Assembly (NCBI RefSeq): GCF_001461825.1 | Contig: NZ_LLZC01000019.1 | Location: 1-64,000, forward strand | Length of the DNA: 64,000 nucleotides | From: Bacillus velezensis | GTDB taxonomy: Bacteria; Bacillota; Bacilli; Bacillales; Bacillaceae | Direction: 5' to 3' | In this document: positions 27,801 through 39,800 of the stretch, one piece after another | Layout: each line of letters starts with the position of its first letter | How positions within the stretch are numbered: the stretch's first letter is position 1 | The notes under the pieces: generated by a model | The model's database searches: none | The model's input: only the letters and a program-made list of their open reading frames with translations | What the model was told of the DNA's origin: nothing | Position numbers and translations under genes: made by a program

Positions 27801-30800
27801 TTCTTTCGCTGCGCCGAGGAGGTCGATGACTCCGCCAAACGCCTGCCAGTCATATTCACCGGCAAGGTCTGATCCTGTGATGATACGGTGATTCGGCATA
27901 TGCGCTGCGATCTCTTCTGCGAGATTGACCGTGTCCCCGCCTGTCAAAATCGCAACGGTACGTGCACACGGTTCACCCAGTTCGAGCGGGCTCGGTTCCC
28001 ATTGTTTCGTCAGAATACGTTTCATCCGTTCCTCTGTATGGACCTTCTTTTTGTCAGGATTCTCAGGCACCCAATACGTGTCTTTTGCGAACGGATAAGA
28101 CGGAAGACTGAGTAAACGCGGCGTACCCTTTTCATACAGCCGGTTCCAATTCAATACGCCGCCTTTCACCCATACCTCTGCCAGCTTGGCGAATTTGCCT
28201 TTTTTAATCCAGGCGTCAATGACGATGTCCATATCTTCATCTGCCGTGAACAAGGCAAACGTATCTTTATTGCGGTGAGACTGGCCGGTATACAGCCCGG
28301 CGATGTTTTTCTCATTTTTCGTAAATGCTTCCAGCTTTGTTTCCAATTCCGCCATCGTCGCTGCAAGAATGGCCAAGCGCTCTTCCATTTCGTCCCTTCC
28401 GGTTTGCAGCGTATAAGCGACGCCCGCCAAGTCTTGATCTGTATACGGCGTTTGACGGATCGCTTTTTGCAGCTGCTGCGCCTGTTCAAACAATTTTTCT
28501 TTTGATTTGGCGGACAAAAGGATGATTGCCGGATTTTCCGGACTGTGCTCAGGCTGAGCGGCTGCTTTCGGGACATACTCTTCAATGACGATATGGGCGT
28601 TGACCCCGCCGATGCCAAATGAGCTGACCCCGGCCCGGCGCGGAATGGCATTTCCGTTTCTATCTTTTGCTGCCGTCCATTCCTGATTTTCCCGCACGAT
28701 GTAGAAAGGACTGTCATCGAGCTGAATGTACGGATTGATCGTCTCGCAATGCAGGCTTTTCACCAGCGTTTTGTGCTTCATTTGCAAAAGCACTTTCATG
28801 ACGCCTGATACTCCCGCGGCAAGCTCTAAATGGCCGATATTGCTTTTGACCGAACCGATGCCGCAGCGGTGACCGAAGACTTCAGGCTCTTGATTTGTTT
28901 TCGCCAGCTCGTGAAACGCCGCTTTCAAACCGTTTATTTCAATCGGGTCGCCCAATTCCGTTCCTGTACCGTGCGCTTCAATATACGTGACGGTGCTCGG
29001 GTCCACTCCCGCTTTCCGGTATGCTTTCACCAATAAATCAGCCTGCAGTTTCGGATTCGGCGAGGTTAACGTATTCGCCCGGCCGCCGTGGTTTTCAGCC
29101 GTACCGCGGATCACGCCGTAAATCGGATTGCCGTCACGTTCTGCATCTGTCAGTTTCTTCAGCATCAGAATTCCCGCGCCTTCACCTCTGACATACCCGT
29201 TGGCATCTTTGGAGAAGGTTTTGCATTTTCCGTCTTTGCTGAGCATGCCTGCTTTGCTGTAGCTGATATGCGCTTCTTCCGTCAGAATCGTGTTGATTCC
29301 TCCGGCAATCGCCATGTCGCATTCTCCGTTTTCTATAGCGGATACCGCCCGGTGAATCGCCACAAGCGAGCTTGAACATGCCGTTTCAATCGGCTCGCTC
29401 GGCCCGTGAAGATTTAACAAATAGCTCAAACGGTTCGGACCTATGGAAGGAATCATGCTGCCTGTCGCCGCATGTCCTTCCGCCGCAAGACCTGCCCTTG
29501 TGAACAAATCTTTATAACCGGTATTTCCGGTGCCGATAAAGACGCCCGTATTTGTGCCGGAAAGGCTTTCCGGCTTACAGCCCGCATCTTCTATCGCCCG
29601 CCATGCATAAGTCAATAACAGCCGCTGCTGCGGATCTAAATATTGGGCTTCCCGCGGTGAAATCCCAAAGAACAGCGGATCAAATTCAGCTATTCCGTCG
29701 ATAAAGCCGCCCCACTTGATATTCGTTTTGTTCCCTTCAAGATTCGGGTCGCCATCAAACGCTTCCCAATCCCAGCGTTCTTTCGGAATGGTTGTGATCG
29801 AATCCTTTCCTTCTTTCAAATTGCGCCAAAATTCCTCTATATCCTTCGCGCCCGGGAATCGGCCGCTGATTCCGACAATGGCAACCGTATCCAAGCGGCG
29901 CGGCTCTTGTGTCGCTGCCGCAGCGTTCATTACCGTTGCGAAGCGCTTTTTCCGCTGCATTTTCGATTTTTGGGCTTTTGGCTGCTCTTTTTTCGGAGAC
30001 TCTTTCTTCTTTTCGCCGAAACGGCCCGGATGCTCTTTTGCCAAATATCCGGCGAGACCGCTGATCGTTCCGTACTCAAAGAAAATCGTCGGCGCCAGCT
30101 CCAGCTGATACGCTTCATTTAATTGATTCGTAAAGACGGTAAACGATACGGAATCAAAACCGTATTCACTCAATTCCGTATCTGTCTCAATGTCCTCACG
30201 GTCAACTTTTAAAATGCCGCTTACCATGGCTGTCAAAGCGGTGTGAAGCGTTTGAAGAGATTCTTCTGCATCGTGTTTTTCTTCCGGCTGAGAAGGAAGG
30301 CCGGCTTCTGCCTCATCCGTCAAATACTCTGCTAAACTGCGGATCGTCCCGTGTTCGAAGAAGATCGTCGGCGCCAGTTCCAGCTGATACGCTTCATTTA
30401 ATTGATTCGTAAAGACGGTAAACGATACGGAATCAAAACCGTATTCACTCAGTTCCGTATCAATATCAATCTCGTCTTGGCCGACTTTTAAAATTGAACT
30501 GACCAATCGGATAAGCGCACCGTGCCATTTGTCTCCCGAAACGGCGGATACAGGCTCTATTTTCTCCACCTGCGGCTTTTCAGTTTCAGAAACGGATAGG
30601 AAGGACTGTTTTAATTTTGCTGCGTGTCCTTCAGCTGCTAAAAGCTGCGGCTTTTCCTGAGCCATTCCTTCATAAAAAGCAGCCAGGCCTGACGCCTTTT
30701 GAAGCGGAACCATGCCGAAAGCTTTTTTCATCATTCTCTCCGTCTCGTCTCCCGCCTGCATACCGCCATCTTTCCACAGCGTCCAGTTAAAGGCGACCGT

Positions 30801-33800
30801 TTTTCCGTGCCGAAGGCCATTCTCCGTAAGGGATTGCCTGTAAGCGGCGTACGCATCCATAAACGCGTTGCCGGCGGCATAATCAGCCTGCCCGACATTG
30901 CCGAGAACGCCGGAAACACTGGAGAACAATACGAAAAAGTCAAGATTGCAGTCTTTGCTGGCTTCATCTAAATAAGCGGTTCCGATCACTTTCGGATCAA
31001 GCACTTCCCTGAACTCTTCCTTCGTTTTTTGCAGCAGGAAGCGGTCTTGTATCACTCCCGCAGCGTGAATAATTCCGTTAAGCTTTCCGAAATCCGCCGT
31101 AACCTCTTTTATCAGCGCTTCATTTTCCCGCCGGTCTGCCGCATTCATCTTTTTGTAGACGACATTTGCGCCTGAGTGCTGAAGCATAGCAAGCTCACGC
31201 TGTTTGGCTTCTGCCAGATTTGAGCGGCCGGTCAGAATGATTTTCGGGTGTTTAACGCGACCTGCGATTTCTTTTGCGAACATCAACCCCAGGCTTCCTG
31301 TCCCTCCGGTTATCAGATATACGCCTTCGTCCTTCCAGACGGCGCCGCCCCCTGCGGGATGCATTTCTTCCCAAGCCTTCACATACCGTTTGTCTCCTTT
31401 ATAACGGATATGTTTATCATGCGGCCGATGACTGTCGTTTTTCAGTTTTTGAGCGACAGCCGGCATTTCACCGATTGATTCCATTTCGATGAGCTGACAG
31501 TCAAGTTTTCCGTATTCCAGCTCGGCTGTTTTTAACAAACCTGTTAACCCCGCAAACAATTGCTGGCTGCCGTCTGCTGAAATAACAGTCTGAATCAGAA
31601 TGCGGCCCTGCCTTTTTTCGCTGATGATCCGCCGGATGTGTTCAGCGATTGTCTGCGCGTAGCTTTGGAAGCGTTCAGCGGCTGTTTCACCCTCACCTTC
31701 TGCAATCAGCAGTTCGGCGTCTTTCAGGCCGGATGCCGCTTCATCTTTTATACGGCAGGCATCTTCACAAAGTATGATCAAATGCTCATCAGCATGGACA
31801 GAGGCTTTCTCGGATGCGGCGGCTTCTTTCCAGACCGGTGCAAACAAGACCTTTTCCGAGCCTGATAGCCGCTGAGCCGATTCTGCATCGCCTTCAAGCA
31901 CTCTCGTAGAAAATCCTCTCACCTTCACGCAAAGCGCTCCTGTTTCGTCGAACAGGTCAATGTCGGCTTTCTGCACGGAATCACCGGTTTGATATCCTTC
32001 GCTGAAGCGTGCATGCGCCCGCATAGTCGGCGTGCATGCTTTGACGACTTCAAGATATTCCAGCGCAAACGGCAGAATCAGCTTTTGTCCGGGAAACTCC
32101 TGCATAATGCAGATCGTTGCCGTCTGAATAGCTGAATCAATGATGCTCGGATGAAGCGTAAATTGTCCGTTCGTGTGAGAAACAGAATCCGGAAGCTGTA
32201 TGTCCGAAAGCACTTCTTTCTCGCCGATAAAGGCGGACGTAATGCCTTGGAAGGCTTTTCCGTGGAACATCCCCCTGCTCCGGCCTTCCCGATAAAAGGC
32301 CGCCGGATCAAGAATGTCCGCTGTGCATCTGTTTTGTATGGCAGAAAGGTCGGCCTCAGGCTCTCGTTCAGCCTTTATGATTTCGGCCCGCCCTTGGCTG
32401 TGCAGCACTTCTTCGCCGTCAGCGTTTACGCTGTAAATGTCATATGAGATGATGCCGTCCTCTTCAGGGAACAGCGCAATATGGACCTGGCGCTCTTGTT
32501 CGTGAACGACGATCGGTTTCATCCAGACGGTATGATGGAGCGTTATTCTGTCTTGGTCTTTTAATAAGCCGCCAAGCGCCCGTTTTACCGCTTCATATGA
32601 CATTTCCAAATATGCCGCTCCCGGCAGCACAGCTTTTTCCCTGACCACATGATCCTTCAGGAAAAATTCTGAGCCTGTAAACCGTGAGCTGAACCGCTGA
32701 ACGGCCAAATCTGACGTATTTTGCTGCACGAGCGGGTGTAAAACTGAGACTCCGGTGTGTGCGGCAGATGTTTTCTTTTCTGCTTTTTTCGGCCAGTACG
32801 GCTCCTTTGCAAACGGGTAGACCGGCACGCTGATTCGTTTCGGATGCTTGTCTTTGTAAAGCTTGTGCCAATTAATGGTGACACCTTTACTCCACATTTC
32901 ACAGAGCTTCGTTCCTTTTCCTTTCGCAAGCCATTTCTCAATGAGTTCAGCGCTGTCATCATCATCAGAAAGCCAGGCAATATCTTTCGCCTGCTGTTTT
33001 TCTCCTCTGAAGCAGCCTGTTACAGCCGGCTTATCATTGATAAAATCGGCAAGCTGCCGCTTCAGCTCCGCAATGCCGCTTGTGATAAAGGCCGCGCGCT
33101 CTTCCATCGCTTCCCTTCCGACTTGGAACGTGTAGGCAAGATCAGCGAGGTCGGCGTCCGTTTTTCTTTCCAGAAAAGCCAGCAGCTGTTTTGCGTACTC
33201 CTTCAGACGATCTTTTTTTCTGGCAGACAACGGAATGATGAAAGGACCGGCAGCGTCTGCTGCCTCAGATGCATCCGGATATTGTTCAAAAATCGCGTGT
33301 GTGTTTGTTCCGCCAAGACCGAAAGAGCTTAAAGCCATGCGGTGCGCTCTGTTCTCACGGGTTAACTCTTTCTTTTCTTCCGCTACGTAAAACGGAGAGT
33401 CTTCTAAATGAAGATTCGGGTTCGGCTCTTTGTAATTGATGCTCGGCGCGATTTCCTGATGATATAAGCTCATGACAACCTTGATGCAGCCCGCCATTCC
33501 GGCCGCTGTATCCAAATGCCCGAGATTTGTTTTGACTGAACCGATGCCGCAGTATTGTTTTTTATCTGTATATCGGCCGTACACCGATTGAAGTGCGGAC
33601 AATTCGATCGGATCGCCGAGTTTTGTTCCCGTGCCGTGAGCTTCGACGTACGCAATCGTTTCGGGATGGATGCCCGTCTGATCAATGACCTTCTGAATGA
33701 CCTCAGCTTGTCCTTTGACGCTCGGCGCATAAAATCCGACCTTATCCGCTCCGTCATTATTGACGCCGATTCCGCGCAGCAGCGCATAAATATGGTCGCC

Positions 33801-36800
33801 GTCCTTAACGGCATCAGACGCTTTTTTTAAGAGCACGGCGCCGGCTCCCTCACCGCCGATCATTCCGTCAGCATCCGCGTCAAACGCTTTAATATGCCCG
33901 TCGCTTGAAAAATTCAGCCCCGGCTGATGAACATATCCGGCGCTTGATTCCGTATGAAGGGTCGCACCGCCGACAAGGGCGTACTTGGCTTCGCCGGACT
34001 GCAGGCTTTGAAAAGCCGAATGCAGGCCGATTAACGAAGATGAGCAGTTGGCATGGACAAAATAGCTCGGCCCTTTCAACCCGAGTTTATGAGAAATCAT
34101 CGTCGGAATCGTACCGCTTTGGGCAAGCACCCATGACACGTAGCCATCCGGCGTTTCCAGCTGTGCTGTCGTCTCCTCCGGCAGCAGGCTGCGGTAAGAG
34201 TTAGTGCTGGCAGACATATACACGCTTGTTTCCGGAATTTCTTTGGAGATATATCCCGCATCCTCGATTGCCTTCCATGAATGGAGCAAAAGCATTCTCA
34301 GCTGAGGGTCCATATATTCCGCATCTTTCGGTGAAAAGCCGAAGAAACCGGGATCAAACATTTCTTTCCCCTCTAAAACTGATTTAGCCGGAACGAAGCC
34401 GGGATGATCAGCCAGTTCTTCAGAAATACCGAATCGGCGGAGCTCTTCTTTTGAAAAGAAGGTGATGCTTTCTTTGCCTTCTTTGATGTTATTCCAAAAT
34501 TCATAATGATCTTTCGCTCCCGGAAACTCACAGGATATACCGATAACCGCAAGGCTGTCCTCGTAATAATCGGGAAATTCTCCCGCTGGGTGTTCCCGGT
34601 CTTCTGTATTCACTTTCTTTTGCGGCACAGGAGCCAAAACGGCTTCTTTCGGTTTTTGTTCTATGATGTACCGGCTGATGTCTTTTACCGTCGCGTATTC
34701 AAACAGCTCCGTTACGCTGAATTCACAATCCAGTTCCTGCGTCATCCGGTCAGTGACAGTCACGGCAAGAAGCGAATCTCCCCCCGCATCAAAAAAGCGG
34801 TCATCAAGCTCTATATCTTTGCTTTTCAATACATCCTGCCAAATCGCCAGCACCGCCTGCTGGATATGAGATGATGAAAATGTTTGTGTGTCCGGCTGCT
34901 TTTCCGTCAGATCGCGCGCAGCAAGAAGCTTGCGGTCCACTTTTCCGTTCGGTGTGAGCGGAAGCTCTTCAAGACGGATAAAAGAAGCTGGCGTCATATA
35001 GGCCGGCAGCGCTTGTTTCAAATGATTGCGCAATTCCTTTGCAGACGGAAGCGGCTCTCCGTTTTTCAGAATATAAAACGCGCAAAGCTTTTCATTTCCG
35101 GAGTGATTGTTCACAACCACTACGCTTTCCTGTACGGCCGGATGGGCATTCAGCCGGCTCTCAATATCTCCGGGTTCAATCCGGTAGCCGCGGATTTTGA
35201 CTTGGGTGTCCATCCGTCCCATGTATTCAATGCGGCCGCCGGGGAGAAAACGCGCCATATCGCCTGTTTTATAAAGCTTTGATCCCAGTTCGAGCCGGTG
35301 GCTGACGAAAACTTTATCTGTCAGCTCAGGCTTGTTGAAATACCCTCTTGCCAATCCGTCTCCCGCAATACAAAGTTCTCCCGGCACCCCTTCTAAAACA
35401 GGGTTGAGACCGGAATCCATAATATACACACGGGTATTGGCGATCGGGCGCCCGATCGTAAGCGCGCTCTCATTTTCCGTGATACGCTGCACCGCGGACC
35501 AGATTGTCGTCTCTGTCGGCCCGAACATATTCCAAGCCTCACTTTTCGTATCGAGAAACTGCTGCTTCAATTGTTCGCTGAGCGCCTCTCCGCCGCAAAG
35601 GATTTTCACTTTTTCTTCATTTGACCATCCGGAATGAAAAAGCATTTTCCATGTAAACGGCGTCGCCTGCATGATCGTCGGTTTGTACTCTTGAATCAGC
35701 TCTTTCAGCTTCCGTGCGTCTTTTGTGACTTCTGTCTTACAGATGTTGCACTCCGCTCCTTTGATTAAAGGAAGGTACAGCTCCAGTGCCGCGATGTCAA
35801 AGCAATATGTCGTGACGGCAAGCAGTTTGTCTTCGGACGAAAGCCCCGGTTCATGCGCCATCGAGATTAAGAAGTTGGTCAGCGCCCGGTGCGGAATCAT
35901 GACACCTTTTGGTTTGCCCGTGCTGCCCGACGTGTAAATGACATACGCCAGATCGTCAGGTGTCACTAACCGCTTCAGCGACGTTCTTTCCGCGGCTGTA
36001 CTTTCAATATGAGACCAATCGCGGTCAATGGCAGTTGTCTGCACGCCTCCCCAGTTCAAAGAGTGCTCTAAATCAGCTGTCGTCAGGCACATTGAAATCC
36101 TGCTGTCGGTGATCATATATTCCAATCTGTCAGCGGGATAAGAAGGATCAAGCGGCACATACGCTCCCCCGGCTTTTAAAATGCCGAGAAGGCCGACAGC
36201 CATATGCAATGAACGGTCTGTATAAATGCCGATGAGATCATCAGGGCCTGCACCGTGCGCCTGCAAATAGAGCGCCAGCTTCGTGCTTTTTTCATCAAGC
36301 TCACGGTACGTCAGCCTTTGCTGTTCATACACGACCGCACAAGCGTCCGGTGTTTCTGCCGCCTGACGTTCGAATAATTCATGGAAGCAGGCATCCGGAT
36401 ATTCACGGCTTGTCTCATTCCAAGTCTTAAGAATCATGTGCTCCTCTCTTTTTGTCATGAGAGAAACGTTCTCAAGCGGCATATCCGGATTCGCCGTCAA
36501 AGCTTCAGCAGCCTGTACAAATTGGCTGAAAAGCCTGGCCGCCCCTGCTTCGTCGAATAATTCGGTGCTGTATTTAATCGTAAGATCCATGCCTGATGCT
36601 GCTTCCCACATTTCAAAAACAAGATCATATTCCCCCTCCTGATGAATGTCTTTTACAAACTCACAGGAGAATTCCTTGTATTCATCAAGCATCGATTGAT
36701 AGCTCGAATGCTGCAGAAAGTTCTGATAGAAAAAGGTATTGCTGAAAACAGGCGAACCGTTCTGCCGGGGTTTCGCATGCACATCACGCACCATTTTCGG

Positions 36801-39800
36801 AAACGGATAAAATGAGTGATCCAGTCCGTCCAGAACGGCATCCTGCACCTTTTGAACAAAGTCAGCAAATGTTTCTTTTCGTCCGGCTCTGTTCCGTATG
36901 GGAAGCATGTTGAGGAAATGGCCGACCACTCCGTCAAAGCGTTCTTCGGGTCTGACCATTGCAGGCATGCCTGTCACAATATCTTCCTTATCCGTATATT
37001 TGCTTAAAAGCACCATGTAACAGCTCAGCATGACGGTAGACAAATGAATCGAACGGGATGCGGCAAACGCCGTTATATTATTCAGCAGCCGTTCGGGAAG
37101 ACGGCGTGTCAGCGTATCTTCTGTAAACTCCGGAACACTGCTGTCCGTGCGCATCGGCGGAAGCTGAAGGTCAGGCAGATCGCCCCCGAGCTGTTTCATC
37201 CAGTAAGCGCGGGCAGCTTTGCTTTCTTCCCCCGCTAAATACCGCTTTTCCCAAGCCGCGAAATCGGGATGAATGCCGGGAACGGCGGCCGTAAACTCTT
37301 CTTTTCCCTCCAGCAGCGCCTGATAATGATCCAGCAGACTGTGAATAAATGTAATGGATGAAATGCCGTCAAACACGATGTGGTGAATGACCGTCAAAAG
37401 ATAATGTTCCGCGGCGGATTTTGAAAGCAGCTGCACGCGCAGCAAAGGCCCGCCTTCTTTGACAAACGGCTCTTTCACTTTTTTCCGTATCAGAGCGGAT
37501 ATTTGTGATTCATTGACGTCAGAAATATCTTCTTCCGAGAATACAAAAGGATTTGCCGCTTCTATGAAATAAAACCCGCCATCTGTTTCATTCACCGCGC
37601 TTTTGAGCATCGGATGCTGCTTTAATACGAACTGAAACGCCTGTTTCAGTTTCTCTTTGTCGATTCCGGATGTGAATCGGAAACAGAGCGGGACATGGTA
37701 TGCAGTCGTTTCAGGCGACATTTTATGCAATGTCCACAGCCCTTTTTGGACTTCTGAAAGCGCTGGCGCCATTTGCCGTCTCTCCCGTTCTGCCGGCGGT
37801 TCGGCTTTTTGGGGATGATGCTCCGCTGACATGTTTGCCGCTTTTTCTGCAGTATAAGCCGCTAAAGCGCCAATCGTCGGGTTTTTGTGCAGCTCTCTTG
37901 CCGTCAGCCGGATGTGATACGTTTTTTCAATTGATCTGGCGAGTTTCATCATCTTGATGGAATTGACGCCAAGACTTTGAAACGGCGTATTTGGATCAAC
38001 GAGCTCATCTGCGATGGAAAGTTCCTCTTTCAGAAAACGGATAAAATCCCGTTCAATATCTTTCTCTGCAGAAGCCGTGTCTGAATTGCCGCCTTCTTGC
38101 CTGCTATTATGTAATGAATCAAATTGCCCTTGTTCGAATGAATGTTTCAGCTGAGTGCGCTGGATTTTCCCGATCGCCGTCTTAGGAATGTCTTCTTTTG
38201 CGACCGGAAGCAGATAATCAGGGGTAACGCCGATTCTCTGTGTCACGTGCTGGTGAATGTGATGAAGAAGCTTCGTCATGCGGTTCTCATCCAACGGAAC
38301 AGATGTCACAAAGAAAATCGCCAGCTCATCTGTCGTGCTTTGATTCGGCCGGACGGCGCATGCCGCTGTATAAGATGTTTCAATTTCCGGCAATTCCTCA
38401 ACGGCTGATTCAATGGCGTGGCTGTAATAATTAACACCGTTGATAATGATGGCATCTTTCGTGCGCCCCGTTATCGTCAGGCGGCCTTCACGCAGAAATC
38501 CGAGATCTCCCGTTTCAAACCAGCCGTCTTCTGTAAAGACACTGTCATTTAAGTCCGGGCGCTCATAATATCCGCTCGTTACAGTCAGACCGGACACTTG
38601 GAAGCGGCCGATTTCTCCTTCCTCCACCACTTGATTGCGGTCATCCGTAATTCTCATATTAAATCCCGGGATCGGCAGACCGATCTCGACGAAACGATCG
38701 TCGTCACTCGTGTTTTCCAATGTAAACTCATCTGAGAAAATAACGCCCGAAGACGTTTCGGACATTCCCCATGCGGGACGGATGGCATTAGCCGGCAGAC
38801 CGTGCGGCTCTAAAAGCTCCATAATTCTGCGTCCGACTTTCGCAACCGCGGCCTCCCCGCCGTTCAGCATGTAACGCATGGAAGATAAGTCCCATTTCCG
38901 CGTTTGAATCTCTTCTGCAAAATCGGCAAGCAGTCCGAAGGCAAAATTGGGGGCCCACGTGACCGAAGCGCGGTAATGATCAATCAGGTCGAGCCATTTT
39001 AAAGGGTCCATCAAAATGGATTCGCTCGGTATGTTGATTTCCTCACATCCGAGATAAACATCACGCAGATGAAGCATTCCGATGCCGCCGACGTGGTCAA
39101 AAGGCATCCAGTTAAACGTGACATCCTCACTTGTATAGCCCTGCATCTGAATATTTCCTTTGACCATGCAGACGATGTTTTCATGGCTGAGCATCACGGC
39201 TTTCGGCGTGCCCGTGCTTCCCGAGGTCAAAAGCAGCATCGCCAAATCTTCCGGACGGGGATGATGACAGTCCGTGTCCATTTCATGCGCACTGAGATCT
39301 TCTGCCGCCAAAGCGCAAAACCCGGAAAGCTCCTGCTCCTTCGCCCATTCAGTCATCTCCGGCAGCACGTCACGGCTTGTGATGACATACGGCTGATTCA
39401 ACAGCATCCAGGCGTCTTTCAGTTTTTGCGTCCCGCTGTTCATTTCTGTATAAGCCGGAGCGGCCGCAAGCGGAACCGGGATCGCTCCTAAAAAAACACA
39501 GCCCCAAAAAGCAGGAATCAGCTGGGAATTGTCACTGAGCTGTAATATGACTTCATCCTGAGCCTTCACTCCTGATTGGCGGAGCCCTTTCACAATCGAA
39601 AGAGCGATCTTTTTCAGGCCGCTGTAAGTCTGGTACACTTTGGTGCCGTCAGGCTGTATATATGTGATGCCCTTTTGATCTCCCGCTGCCGCGGCGGTTT
39701 TGTGCAGGACTTCAGGAATCGTCATCGGCTGATCCGCTGAAAGCCGCAATGATTTTCCATAGCTGACAGATGGCTTGAGTAACCCGCTTGCCTTCATATC

